Source: a virus
Length of the DNA stretch: 64,000 nt
Reading direction: 5' to 3' (one strand)
IMG/VR virus record: IMGVR_UViG_3300023184_000029
Coordinates: 1-64,000 of that record
Positions 16,456 through 24,836 of this stretch are shown one piece after another. Made by a program: the position numbers and the translations under genes. Each line of letters starts with the position of its first letter. Positions within the stretch are counted from its first letter, which is position 1. The notes under the pieces are model-generated. The model was not told the origin of the DNA. It saw only the letters and a program-made list of their open reading frames with translations, and did no database searches.

Positions 16456-16948
16456 TATTTTCGTCTTTGTTTATGTGTATAAGGTATGATTTTAGATCGT
16501 CCCATCTTGAAAAAATCATCTGGTGAGGAACTGTTCCAAAAATCCAATCAGGAGCATTATTTTTCCCTTGTTCCATATGTATAAGAATAGGTTTTTTGCA
16601 TCTATTAGCAGTAAAAATTTCTTCGTATGTACCACAAGGATGTATATCTAAATTCAGATTAACTATTAAAAAATCACTAATATCAACAAGTCTTAAATCT
16701 ACTCTACGAATAACTTTCATCATTTCTGATAGTTCTTCGTATCTCTCTTGATGTTTTAGTTTTACCTTGACATTATGAGAGTCTTGGTCTTCTAGACCTG
16801 TTGATGTGGGTTTAGTAATAGGATTGAATACTATAATGCCCATTTCTTCTAAAAATGGAGTTATATTATCCCTCCATGTTGTGCCTCTGTCTGGTACTCT
16901 ATCCATAGCACCAGCTAAATAAACTCGTTGATTCCTAAGTCTCTGCAT
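16418..16948 (-). CDS. Nucleoside 2-deoxyribosyltransferase-like protein
   Basis: 176 residues. It opens with QRVYLAGAMDRVPDRGTTWR, the substrate-loop region of the family, and has DFLIVNLNLDIHPCGTYEEI, corresponding to the D/N-x-GT-x-x-E catalytic block. Such enzymes exchange bases on deoxynucleosides or cut nucleotide N-glycosidic bonds. In phages they are linked to nucleotide salvage or to modified bases. It stands beside guaC, suggesting a small purine module. Confidence 0.75.
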   Translation of the reverse strand: MQRLRNQRVYLAGAMDRVPDRGTTWRDNITPFLEEMGIIVFNPITKPTSTGLEDQDSHNVKVKLKHQERYEELSEMMKVIRRVDLRLVDISDFLIVNLNLDIHPCGTYEEIFTANRCKKPILIHMEQGKNNAPDWIFGTVPHQMIFSRWDDLKSYLIHINKDENIESYKRWQFFNV

Positions 16949-16956
16949 ATATTTTA

Positions 16957-17118
16957 TTAAAACCTATCAATAAACAAAAAAGTAAAAAGATTTTTAGAGG
17001 GTCTTACTCCTTTTTCTGGATGCTTAGAAATACTATACTCATTCTTGATAGCTGTATAAATTCCAAGAAAAATTGAAATACAAAAACAAAAAGCTAAAAT
17101 ATAATTAAAATCATTCAT
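16957..17118 (-). CDS. 53-residue single-pass membrane protein
   Basis: An open frame starting MNDFNYILAFCFCISIFLGI with one hydrophobic helix (about 6-24), then SISKHPEKGVRPSKN, ending TAA at 16957. It fits exactly between the deoxyribosyltransferase-like gene and the methyltransferase gene. No strong ribosome site is seen. Small membrane proteins are frequent in this genome. Confidence 0.5.
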   Translation of the reverse strand: MNDFNYILAFCFCISIFLGIYTAIKNEYSISKHPEKGVRPSKNLFTFLFIDRF

Positions 17119-17119
17119 A

Positions 17120-17674
17120 TTATTTTTTAAAAACCAGTAAAGTGTTCTTAACCCATTTTGCCTTGGTGATACTTCTCAAATATAGAGATATATTTTCATC
17201 ATATATAAAACCTCTTTTACAAATATGATTAATCCAATATTCTGGTGGTTGTTCATTTACATGATGATATCCTCCCTGTCCAGGGGTAGCGTGGGTCATA
17301 TATATGGTATTAGCATAATCAAATGTAGATAGAAAATTCTCTATAAACTGTTCATATACATGCTCAACAAACTCACAACACCATATAGCATCAAATTTTT
17401 TTTCTGGAATAAATGGCCCTTTTGTATAATCGTGTAAAATAATTTTATCTTTAATTGGACTACTATTGATAGCGTTTTGTCCACCCTCAATACCCAAAAC
17501 ATCAATTCCTTTGTTATAGAAATATTTAGTAGAATGTCCTTCTCCACATCCTATGTCTAGTAATGATTTTATCCCGCTATCTATCATCTCGTCCCATATC
17601 TCGGTAGCAGAAGTATTGATATCTCCTCCGCAAATATATCCTCCAAGATGGTCAGATTTCTCCACCCCAAACAT
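17120..17674 (-). CDS. Class I SAM-dependent methyltransferase
   Basis: 184 residues with motif I SLLDIGCGEGHSTKYF (about 37-52), an acidic strand end (VLGIEGG), KFDAIWCCEFVEHVYEQF as motif IV, and a C-terminal LVFKK strand. Typical of small-molecule or sugar methyltransferases (Methyltransf_11/23 type). GAGG precedes the start and a near-consensus promoter lies at 17717-17745. In the glycosylation island it may methylate a glycan. Confidence 0.78.
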   Translation of the reverse strand: MFGVEKSDHLGGYICGGDINTSATEIWDEMIDSGIKSLLDIGCGEGHSTKYFYNKGIDVLGIEGGQNAINSSPIKDKIILHDYTKGPFIPEKKFDAIWCCEFVEHVYEQFIENFLSTFDYANTIYMTHATPGQGGYHHVNEQPPEYWINHICKRGFIYDENISLYLRSITKAKWVKNTLLVFKK

Positions 17675-17716
17675 TCGTTCCTCGTTATTTTTATATTATT
17701 GTGTGCGTATCTACAT

Positions 17717-17745
17717 ACTATAGCACAGAGAAGTGTTCGGGTCAA
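17717..17745 (-). promoter_or_regulatory. Sigma-70-type promoter
   Basis: TTGACC (17740-17745), a 17-base spacer and TATAGT (17717-17722) on the minus strand, 40 bases upstream of the methyltransferase ATG. It lies in the only real gap between it and the GT25 gene. It lacks the CCGAT spacer motif of the promoters further right. Confidence 0.8.
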
Positions 17746-17765
17746 GGCCATTGTACAATCGTAGG

Positions 17766-18395
17766 CTATCTTAGCAAAGATTTAATAGAGCCTTGCTCAG
17801 ATCTTTGTAATATATGAGGATAACTCCAACAACTTTTTAATTGAAAATTATCTATTGTATAATTCCATTGCCAATCTGATGGGGCTTTGATATCTCTATA
17901 ATAGTTTAGAACTTTTTTACAAATATCTGAATGTATAACATAACAATGGGACGCTCTTGATTTAGTTTCTGATGAAGAATGAACGGCTATATCTAGTGTA
18001 TCATCAGGTACTATATGTAAAGTGTCAATAGAACCTATCCATAATATATCTCCTTTGATATTCTCAAATTTTTCTAAGAATATTGGTAATAATTCTTTTA
18101 ACAAAAAATCAGGATTTGAGATATCGTCTTCAAAAATTACTCCATAGTTATTAATCTTTATTATTTCTTCTAAAGCTTTAACGTGTTTTAAGCATAGAGA
18201 AATTTCTTGTTTATTTAGTTTTCCAGTTCTGTCTGCGGCGTGTTCACATTCTACAGTCGGATAATTAATAACCTCATAGCTTTCTGGCAAATAATCTTCT
18301 ATCCATTTTACAGATATTTTTTGTTCATTAAATAAATCTATAAGATATTTTTTTCTTTCTGTAGCAGGGGAGTGGTGAAGACAATAATAGTTCAT
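17766..18395 (-). CDS. Glycosyltransferase family 25-like
   Basis: 209 residues. MNYYCLHHSPATERKKYLID is the family start, KLNKQEISLCLKHVKALEEI the conserved helix, and YGVIFEDDISNPDF holds the metal-binding acidic motif; DILWIG follows. GT25 enzymes add galactose or related sugars in LPS or collagen-like glycosylation. The first domain of the 716-residue fusion at 24837 is the same family. Confidence 0.75.
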   Translation of the reverse strand: MNYYCLHHSPATERKKYLIDLFNEQKISVKWIEDYLPESYEVINYPTVECEHAADRTGKLNKQEISLCLKHVKALEEIIKINNYGVIFEDDISNPDFLLKELLPIFLEKFENIKGDILWIGSIDTLHIVPDDTLDIAVHSSSETKSRASHCYVIHSDICKKVLNYYRDIKAPSDWQWNYTIDNFQLKSCWSYPHILQRSEQGSIKSLLR

Positions 18396-18397
18396 AT

Positions 18398-18943
18398 TTA
18401 AATAAGATTTATGATGCTACTGTATATCTTTTCTGGAGGTATAGTATTAATTAAATCAAATGGATCTTCATGTGTGAAAGTAGGTTTAACTTTACTAAAA
18501 TCTGGTTCTATAATAGTAATATCTTTATTTTTAGAGAAATACGGCTTACTATTGTTGGCATAATGGGCATATATAGAGACTATTTTCTTCTGATAGTGTG
18601 AAGCTAGGTGAACAGGTAAGCTATCAAAACCAACATGCATAGACGAGTGTTTGATAAGATAGGCCAGAGAATTATATGTGGTTTTACCAAGATATGAAAT
18701 ATTGATATTTTGTCTATGGTCAGAAATACCACCTATCTGGATAAGTTCATAATCAAATTTAGCATTTTGTCTAAGTAGATTTATAACTTTATCCCAAGAT
18801 CTATATTGTCTTCCGGCTCCTTTAGGATTATATGTATGAAAAGTGATATATTTTTTTGTAGGCAGCTCTAGAGGTTCTTCGTGGATAAATGGTTTATTTA
18901 TTTGACAACCGGATACTATAGCATAAGTTTCTATTAAATGCAT
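18398..18943 (-). CDS. GT9 heptosyltransferase-like, C-terminal half
   Basis: 181 residues matching the second Rossmann domain of GT9 (heptosyltransferase) proteins: YITFHTYNPKGAGRQYRSWD, YELIQIGGISDHRQN, and LIKHSSMHVGFDSLPVHLAS, where GFDSLPVHLA is the donor-site block. The N-terminal half is the adjacent gene 18943-19344. The upstream stop and this ATG overlap as TAATG, so a split two-chain enzyme made by stop-restart translation is plausible. Confidence 0.7.
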   Translation of the reverse strand: MHLIETYAIVSGCQINKPFIHEEPLELPTKKYITFHTYNPKGAGRQYRSWDKVINLLRQNAKFDYELIQIGGISDHRQNINISYLGKTTYNSLAYLIKHSSMHVGFDSLPVHLASHYQKKIVSIYAHYANNSKPYFSKNKDITIIEPDFSKVKPTFTHEDPFDLINTIPPEKIYSSIINLI

Positions 18944-19344
18944 TAGAAATTATTCCCTTTTAAATTAAACATTATTTTGCCTATGCCATTGTGTAGATAT
19001 GCTATATGTCTTTGTGTTAAAATTGAAACCATAATAGATATATCAAATAATCCTTTCCATTCTCCGCTGCCTTCCATATATGCTTGATTTTCCATAATAG
19101 GTAAATAAGATATAGTTTTATATATATAAGGATTATTTTTTAGAATATTTTTATATTCGGGTTTGCAAGCAAAATATATATTAAAATTAGGATAAGCTTG
19201 CGATAAACTACTTAATAAACTAGTAGATAAGAAAATATCACCAGCACTTTCAGGTAAGCAAAATAATATTCTTTGGTGTTTATTATTATCTATTTCGTTA
19301 GCAATTATCTGTAATTGATTTATAATTTCTTGATGAGAGTTCAT
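18943..19344 (-). CDS. GT9 heptosyltransferase-like, N-terminal half
   Basis: 133 residues matching the first domain of GT9: RILFCLPESAGDIFLSTSLL contains the GD[I/A]xxxT acceptor-side motif, then YPNFNIYFACKPEYKNIL. It ends at YLHNGIGKIMFNLKGNNF, exactly where a full-length GT9 would pass into the domain linker. Together with the next gene it makes one complete family-length protein of about 314 residues. Natural split, or frameshift (real or sequencing), is open. Confidence 0.68.
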   Translation of the reverse strand: MNSHQEIINQLQIIANEIDNNKHQRILFCLPESAGDIFLSTSLLSSLSQAYPNFNIYFACKPEYKNILKNNPYIYKTISYLPIMENQAYMEGSGEWKGLFDISIMVSILTQRHIAYLHNGIGKIMFNLKGNNF

Positions 19345-20294
19345 AAAAATTTTTGTAATATGTTATTAATAACATTTTGTAGGAATACTTTGGGGCTTTT
19401 TGTATAGTCTGTGAACATTTTTTGACAATCTTCTTTACCTTTTATATTTATTTCATCAATAATTTTATTATTCTCTGTGGTTAATAATTGATCCATAATA
19501 TCGAATGCTTCATCAAAAGAGCAACTAATAAAACCATTCGAGTGGTCGTAATAATCAAAAAACTGAATATCATTTGTATTTCTATTAATATAAATAGGAA
19601 CCGAATTAGAATTCATTTGCCAGTAAAGCCTGCTCCAACAACATGTGTTTCCATCTATATTAATTAGGAGTTTATATTGTAATTGATTTTTAATAGACAT
19701 ACTATCATGAATAGTTTGTTCTATACTAGGGTATTTATTAGACCATAATTCTCTAGTATTTTGACATAAATTATTAATATATCCATGATGATTATTTTTA
19801 TTTAAACATTTTATACAATATTTAGCTCTGGTATTATTTTCAAAAGTACCAGTTGATGAGCCTATGAATAAAGACTCGTTTTTTTTACTAGAATATTCTG
19901 TGTCACTAGATGATTCATCGAGATAGGCTTTGACTAAGCCTGTAAAAAAATCTATATTAGGAATAAGTATTCCATTAATATGTTTTTCTTTAGATAAACA
20001 AATTACCGGAATATCGGTGTTATATTCTGTATTAACTATATCCCCCAAGCCTAATATAATTTTGAAATTCAACGGCTTATATATTGAAATAAAGTTAGCA
20101 AAATATGGTAGTAGTATTTCTAGCCTATAAGACAATCCGTGATTTAGTTCTTGATTAGCTTGAATACGAAAACTGTTATCTTCTACGCTTAATAAAATAT
20201 CTTCTTTACCAAGCATATTAACGTCTAATGTATTATACTTTTTTAAATGCTGGAATTGTGTATTTATTATATCTTCTATAAGAGAATTGTTCAT
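19341..20294 (-). CDS. GT90/CAP10-like glycosyltransferase
   Basis: 317 residues. The C-terminal half has YKLLINIDGNTCCWSRLYWQ and NSNSVPIYI, closely like the GxxxSxRLxxxLxxNS block of the CAP10/GT90 family, followed by SCSFDEAFDIMDQL. The N-terminal half is less conserved. GT90 enzymes transfer xylose or glucose. Four-base overlap with the GT9 N-terminal gene shows one operon. Confidence 0.65.
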   Translation of the reverse strand: MNNSLIEDIINTQFQHLKKYNTLDVNMLGKEDILLSVEDNSFRIQANQELNHGLSYRLEILLPYFANFISIYKPLNFKIILGLGDIVNTEYNTDIPVICLSKEKHINGILIPNIDFFTGLVKAYLDESSSDTEYSSKKNESLFIGSSTGTFENNTRAKYCIKCLNKNNHHGYINNLCQNTRELWSNKYPSIEQTIHDSMSIKNQLQYKLLINIDGNTCCWSRLYWQMNSNSVPIYINRNTNDIQFFDYYDHSNGFISCSFDEAFDIMDQLLTTENNKIIDEINIKGKEDCQKMFTDYTKSPKVFLQNVINNILQKFL

Positions 20295-20297
20295 TAT

Positions 20298-20591
20298 TTA
20301 AAGCTCTATATCCGAAGCAGAAGATATAATATCTAGTACGAAATTTCTTAATCTCATCCTTTCGGATTCATCAAATCCAAAATTTAAATCATCACATTTT
20401 TCGAGATTAAAATCAGGATAGTGTTTACTGCAAATTTTGTCTACAAATTCTAAACTAATTTTTTTAGGTACAAAAATAAAATTTTCATTAATATAATTTA
20501 GACTATTAATAATAATAGTATCTTCTTTATATTTATGTTTCATTCTTTGTACTATCCAATTAATAAATTCTTTATTTTTTGTTATACTCAT
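20298..20591 (-). CDS. Unknown helical protein
   Basis: 97 residues from the ATG at 20591 (an in-frame ATG at 20621 would add ten). Charged and helical (NKEFINWIVQRMKHKYKEDT; FDESERMRLRNFVLDIISSA). It overlaps the macrodomain gene end by 20 bases. No family recognised. Confidence 0.5.
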   Translation of the reverse strand: MSITKNKEFINWIVQRMKHKYKEDTIIINSLNYINENFIFVPKKISLEFVDKICSKHYPDFNLEKCDDLNFGFDESERMRLRNFVLDIISSASDIEL

Positions 20592-21132
20592 AAATATATA
20601 CCATGTATTTAGACCAAACATCTTCTATAAGATCGCTTATAAAATTCCAATTACCTCCGGACAAACCACTACCAAATTTAGGGGCGTGAATTTCTACCTG
20701 TTCACTCTTATTCAAGAAACCGGTATTTTGATTTATAAAATGAGATATTTTTAACATACAACTAGCCAAGGCAGCATAATTTAATGGCCTAGAGTTGTTA
20801 GGGTTTTTAACTCCATTTTGTGCTATCATATTAACAAAATAGATTTTATGTTTATATTTTTTTTCTTCATATACTTTGATAAACTGAGAATGTCCAAGAT
20901 TATTTCTTAGAAAACTTTTACCTAAAAGATGATAATCTTGTTTAACTGAAGGATATGCTTGAGCAACTGCTGATGCAAAACCTGCCCCGAATAAATCTAT
21001 GTTATTACAAACATGAGGAATTATTACTGTAGACCCAGTATGTTCTGCTTCTACTCTTTTTTTTATAGAGTCAAATAAATTATTTTTTGATAATATATAA
21101 CTACTTGTAGACTTTTTATATACAGAAACCAT
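20572..21132 (-). CDS. Macrodomain (ADP-ribose-binding) protein
   Basis: 186 residues. VIIPHVCNNIDLFGAGFASA is the macrodomain start with the ligand-binding Asn and glycine loop, and EIHAPKFGSGLSGGNWNFIS the second glycine loop, as in Poa1p/ALC1-type domains. These remove ADP-ribose from proteins or nucleic acids or hydrolyse ADP-ribose-1-phosphate. In a phage it could erase host ADP-ribosylation or serve NAD metabolism. It is in the island of sugar-modifying genes. Confidence 0.8.
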   Translation of the reverse strand: MVSVYKKSTSSYILSKNNLFDSIKKRVEAEHTGSTVIIPHVCNNIDLFGAGFASAVAQAYPSVKQDYHLLGKSFLRNNLGHSQFIKVYEEKKYKHKIYFVNMIAQNGVKNPNNSRPLNYAALASCMLKISHFINQNTGFLNKSEQVEIHAPKFGSGLSGGNWNFISDLIEDVWSKYMVYIYEYNKK

Positions 21133-21156
21133 ATAATGCCCTCTATGTCTAAGATA

Positions 21157-21393
21157 CTACCATTTATTTAGCGGGCATCTTTGATCTGCCCAAGCTAATT
21201 TATTAATGAATCTTTTTTTATTACTTATATAGCAACCACAAACTCCGCACTCTGATTTTATTGAGTTATATTTCTCACACTGTAAACATATAACATATCT
21301 TTTTCTAATGGTTTCGGTTGTAGATTTAGGCATACCTGACCAAATATGAAATAGTAGAGATTTTATAAAAGTTTGTATTTTAATAAGTATCAT
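21157..21393 (-). CDS. Small zinc-ribbon protein
   Basis: 78 residues with CLQCEKYNSIKSECGVCGCY and a final CPLNKW, a pattern common in small phage and bacterial zinc proteins (DUF6171-like). It is amphipathic at the N-terminus (IQTFIKSLLFHIW). Function unknown. Confidence 0.6.
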   Translation of the reverse strand: MILIKIQTFIKSLLFHIWSGMPKSTTETIRKRYVICLQCEKYNSIKSECGVCGCYISNKKRFINKLAWADQRCPLNKW

Positions 21394-21613
21394 TTTTTTC
21401 TCTAATTTTTAATGGAGTAAAATTCCCATCTGATGTTAGATATAAATCAATTATCTCAACAATTTGGGCTTCCTTTAGCCATCTAATCAGACCTGTTCTG
21501 ATATTAATGGCCATTCTGTCCCCATTATTCTTAAAGTCTGATGTTAAAATATAGATATCATTTTCTATACTAAAACTATCACCAGTCCCTAGTTCTTCTA
21601 AATATTTAGACAT
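21380..21613 (-). CDS. Small conserved-type phage protein
   Basis: 77 residues. DSFSIENDIYILTSDFKNNG and RMAINIRTGLIRWL form a beta-rich domain that resembles small hypothetical proteins of large cyanophage-like viruses. Overlaps the zinc-ribbon gene by 14 bases. Function unknown. Confidence 0.55.
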   Translation of the reverse strand: MSKYLEELGTGDSFSIENDIYILTSDFKNNGDRMAINIRTGLIRWLKEAQIVEIIDLYLTSDGNFTPLKIREKNDTY

Positions 21614-21621
21614 AAAATAAA

Positions 21622-21843
21622 CTATCTATTGTAGAACCTTTCCCAGTCCTTCCATTCCTCTTCATCTATCTCTTCTTTTCTCTTTTTTATCTCACTATTC
21701 TTTTTACTTTTAATATCAAAAGAATCTTGATCAGATTTGTCTAGAATTTTCTTCTTTTTTATATTTTCTCTGCGAAAATCTTTGCGACTATCAGAATCTT
21801 CGTTGTCTTTGTGTTTCATAGCTTTGTTGTTGTTTTGATACAT
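21622..21843 (-). CDS. Highly charged small protein
   Basis: 73 residues, almost entirely Lys, Asp, Glu, Arg and Ser (KKNSEIKKRKEEIDEEEWKD), probably disordered. The promoter at 21848-21875 sits so close that translation from the first ATG would be leaderless; Met9 (21819) is an alternative. It begins the minus-strand side of a divergent promoter pair. Confidence 0.5.
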   Translation of the reverse strand: MYQNNNKAMKHKDNEDSDSRKDFRRENIKKKKILDKSDQDSFDIKSKKNSEIKKRKEEIDEEEWKDWERFYNR

Positions 21844-21847
21844 CGTT

Positions 21848-21875
21848 ATGTTACTCTTTTTTTTTCAAATGTCAA
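21848..21875 (-). promoter_or_regulatory. Promoter for the minus-strand block
   Basis: TTGACA (21870-21875), 16-base A/T spacer and TAACAT (21848-21853), reading left from the divergent intergenic region 21844-21970. Confidence 0.6.
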
Positions 21876-21898
21876 GTAAAAAATAAAAAAATATCGCA

Positions 21899-21926
21899 TT
21901 GACTATCGCCCAGAATACACTAATAT
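21899..21926 (+). promoter_or_regulatory. Promoter for the plus-strand glycosyltransferase operon
   Basis: TTGACT (21899-21904), 16 bases, TAATAT (21921-21926), reading right, 45 bases ahead of the GT60-like start. Back to back with the minus-strand promoter at 21848-21875. Confidence 0.55.
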
Positions 21927-21970
21927 TATGCAGCTCTGGGGATATTACTATTCATTAAAAGGCTATTTCT

Positions 21971-23224
21971 ATGTCTAACACAATCTTTATACAGATCGCA
22001 TCTTACAGAGACCCCCAATTGCTATCAACTCTAAAAGACTGCATAGCCAAATCCAAATACCCTGAAAATCTAAGGATAGGCATAGCTTGGCAACATAACA
22101 CGGAAGACGAATGGGATACATTAGAAGAATTTACTAATGATAATAGATTTAGAATTTTAGATATTGACTATAGAGAATCAAAGGGTGTTTGTTGGGCTAG
22201 GAATAAAGTTCAACAGCTTTATGGTGGAGAAAAATATACTCTTCAATTAGATTCTCATCACAGATTCGTAGAAGGCTGGGATGAAATTTTAATAGAAATG
22301 TTATTATCATTACAGTCAAAAGGACACGAAAAACCTCTTATAACTTCATATATACCTAGTTTTAATCCAGAAAACGACCCACAAGAAAGAGTTACGGTTC
22401 CTTGGAAAATGAATTTCGATAGGTTTATTCCAGAAGGCGCTGTATTTTTTCTACCTGCATCATTCGATAGCTGGGATGATTCTACAAATCCTCTTAAAGC
22501 CAGATTTTATAGCGCTCATTTTGCTTTTTCTATAGGTGAATTTTCTAAAGAAGTACAGCATGATCCTAATTATTATTTTCATGGGGAAGAAATAAGCATA
22601 GCTGCTAGAGCATTCACTCATGGATACGATCTATTTCATCCGCATAAAATAGTTTGTTGGCATGAATATACTAGAAAAGGACGAACTAAACAATGGGACG
22701 ATGATAAAGTTTGGCACAAAAAAAACGAAGAAAGCCACAGAAGAAACAGAATTCTTTTTGGTATGGACGATGAAAAACAAGATATTGATTTTGGTATTTA
22801 TGGATTTGGATCTGTTCGTACATTAAGAGATTATGAAAAATATTCTGGATTGAGTTTTTCTAGAAGAAGTGTTACACAACATGTATTGGACCATAAAGCC
22901 CCTCCAGACCCATTATGTGATGCTTCTGATGAAGATTTTGATAAATCATTAAGTAAAATATTCAAACATTGCATAGATGTGTCTTATTCTAGTGTTCCTC
23001 ACGATGACTATGATTTTTGGTGTGTTGTTTTTAAAGATAGTAATAATACTGATCTTTATAGGCAAGATTGCGATGAGGGAGAAATACTGAGAATGAAAAA
23101 TGATCCTGATAAATATTGTAAAATATGGCGCACCTTTCAAACAGATAAGAGACCAGCTAAATGGGTAGTTTGGCCGCATAGCAAGTCTAAAGGTTGGTGT
23201 GATATTATAGAAGGCAACTTATGA
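21971..23224 (+). CDS. GT60-like GlcNAc transferase
   Basis: 417 residues. IFIQIASYRDPQLLSTLKDC is the typical opening of the Glycosyltransferase_GlcNAc family (Skp1-type polypeptide GlcNAc transferases). The metal-binding DxH motif lies in YTLQLDSHHRFVEGWD, and HGEEISIAARAFTHGYDLFH with WHEYTR forms the C-terminal catalytic part. About 100 residues beyond the usual domain (from residue 320) are unassigned. Eukaryotic relatives put GlcNAc on proteins, so a virion or host protein may be the acceptor. First gene of the plus-strand operon. Confidence 0.8.
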   Translation: MSNTIFIQIASYRDPQLLSTLKDCIAKSKYPENLRIGIAWQHNTEDEWDTLEEFTNDNRFRILDIDYRESKGVCWARNKVQQLYGGEKYTLQLDSHHRFVEGWDEILIEMLLSLQSKGHEKPLITSYIPSFNPENDPQERVTVPWKMNFDRFIPEGAVFFLPASFDSWDDSTNPLKARFYSAHFAFSIGEFSKEVQHDPNYYFHGEEISIAARAFTHGYDLFHPHKIVCWHEYTRKGRTKQWDDDKVWHKKNEESHRRNRILFGMDDEKQDIDFGIYGFGSVRTLRDYEKYSGLSFSRRSVTQHVLDHKAPPDPLCDASDEDFDKSLSKIFKHCIDVSYSSVPHDDYDFWCVVFKDSNNTDLYRQDCDEGEILRMKNDPDKYCKIWRTFQTDKRPAKWVVWPHSKSKGWCDIIEGNL

Positions 23225-24042
23225 AAAATTTATTGGTAGGATTATGTAATAACCCTGTTTATAATCAAAATAAAATTAATTTATGGCTAAAAAGTTTTAA
23301 ACAACATTGCGATTATGATGTTACCCTAATAATAGCTAATCCCTCAGATAATGATAGATCTTTTTGTGATCAGTTAGGTGTCAACATAGAGTATGTCTCA
23401 GTAGATAATTCACATCAAATTTATCATAAAAGATTGTTTCAAATATATCAATATTTAACGAGCATTAATTACGATTTAATTTTATCTACAGATGTTTTTG
23501 ATGTGGCTTTTCAGTCTGATCCATTTAAAAAATTAGATATTATTAATTATGATGTTTTTTTATCTGGTGAAGGAGTGTTGGTTAACCAAGAAAATTGGAA
23601 CTATAGAAATATAGATACTTTATTTCCTAATGAAATTATTAAATGTCAACATAACGAAGTTATAAATTCTGGTATTATTGCAGGAAAACGTTTACAAGTT
23701 ATAGAAGTATATCGTCAAATGTATGAATTATGTGAACAAAGTACTAATCATGATGACATACAAGATCAAGCAGCTCTCATAGTATTAGTATGTAATAAAC
23801 TTATACCGGGATTGAAAATATTTAATCTGGACGATGCTTGGGCTATGCATTGTGCTGTTGCTGGTCCAACACAGTTTTTTGAAAGCTGGGGATTTAGTAG
23901 AAATCTTAAATACGGAATACCTAAAATAATAAATGGTAAAGTATATACAGCCACGGGAATATTGTATGATATAGTACATCAATTTAATAGAATACCTGAA
24001 TGGCACAACCAAATAGAGAAAGTTGTTTATGACAACCTGTAA
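23221..24042 (+). CDS. GT-A-fold glycosyltransferase-like protein
   Basis: 273 residues. A nucleotide-sugar-binding start (NLLVGLCNNPVYNQNKI) is followed by YDLILSTDVFDVAFQSDPF, a DxxD acidic motif of the type used to hold metal and donor, and EVINSGIIAGKRLQV, as in GT-A transferases. It ends YDIVHQFNRIPEWH. Its ATG overlaps the upstream TGA. The donor sugar is unknown. Confidence 0.6.
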   Translation: MKNLLVGLCNNPVYNQNKINLWLKSFKQHCDYDVTLIIANPSDNDRSFCDQLGVNIEYVSVDNSHQIYHKRLFQIYQYLTSINYDLILSTDVFDVAFQSDPFKKLDIINYDVFLSGEGVLVNQENWNYRNIDTLFPNEIIKCQHNEVINSGIIAGKRLQVIEVYRQMYELCEQSTNHDDIQDQAALIVLVCNKLIPGLKIFNLDDAWAMHCAVAGPTQFFESWGFSRNLKYGIPKIINGKVYTATGILYDIVHQFNRIPEWHNQIEKVVYDNL

Positions 24043-24823
24043 TATTATATGTACTTATAACAGAACTATATATGGAACTGGTAATGATCAGATCAAAAAA
24101 TTCTCTAGCTCTGGCCTTAGCAATTTTCATGTTTTATTTGATCTTAAAGAACAAGAAGATTTTACTCAAAAGTTTTTAGAGGATAAATATGAATCTAAAA
24201 TTTGTATCTATGGTGATAAAGATTTTATTTATCATAACTTAAATAAACCAATAAGTAAAAATCATAGATGGGGATGTCATCAAAATCCTAAGTATTTTTA
24301 CGCCCATTATAGAATGTTAATTTTTTATTTAAATAATCCAGAATATAATTATTATTGGTTTTTTGATGACGATGTAGATTTTAAAGGAGATATTAATCAA
24401 TTTTTAAATAGATACGAAACAGAAAGCGATGACTTTATCGCTATACAAGCTTTTAAAAAGGATCAATACGAAGAGTTCCCAAGGATTAGCTGTATCAAAG
24501 AACCTGGGCAAATTATAGAACATAGCTGGTTCTCTAGTTGTCCCGGAGATGGGGATGTTTTTAAATCACAAAATAGACTAATAGGTTCTTTTTTTCCTAT
24601 AGTTAGATTTTCAAATAGATCTATGAAACATCTCTGGAATTTACACAAAGATGGTTTTTATGGGTACTCAGAAGGTTTTGTTCCAACTTCTTTAGGTTGC
24701 GATGGGTTCAAAGTCTCAAGTATGATGGATAAAAATAATAATTTTTTTATTGAAAATGATACAGCGTGCGAACTTTTACACCAAAATATACCTTTTACAT
24801 GGTCTTGGCTTAGACTAATTTAG
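24029..24823 (+). CDS. GT-A-like glycosyltransferase
   Basis: 264 residues from the ATG at 24029; the open frame six bases upstream begins with TTG. YYWFFDDDVDFKGDINQFL has a DDD metal-binding motif after hydrophobic residues, as in GT-A enzymes, and HWxx-type blocks (NHRWGCHQNPKYFYAHYRML) surround it. C-terminal GYSEGFVPTSLGCDGFKV resembles DUF3405-like transferases. It overlaps the previous gene, so the four plus-strand genes form one operon. Confidence 0.6.
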   Translation: MTTCNIICTYNRTIYGTGNDQIKKFSSSGLSNFHVLFDLKEQEDFTQKFLEDKYESKICIYGDKDFIYHNLNKPISKNHRWGCHQNPKYFYAHYRMLIFYLNNPEYNYYWFFDDDVDFKGDINQFLNRYETESDDFIAIQAFKKDQYEEFPRISCIKEPGQIIEHSWFSSCPGDGDVFKSQNRLIGSFFPIVRFSNRSMKHLWNLHKDGFYGYSEGFVPTSLGCDGFKVSSMMDKNNNFFIENDTACELLHQNIPFTWSWLRLI

Positions 24824-24836
24824 GAGTATTTCAAAT

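Noticed and set aside
18943-18990. Programmed -1 frameshift joining the two GT9 halves
   Set aside because: A slippery T TTA AAA is present in the right register, but the -1 frame meets TAA two codons later, so slippage there cannot fuse the genes.
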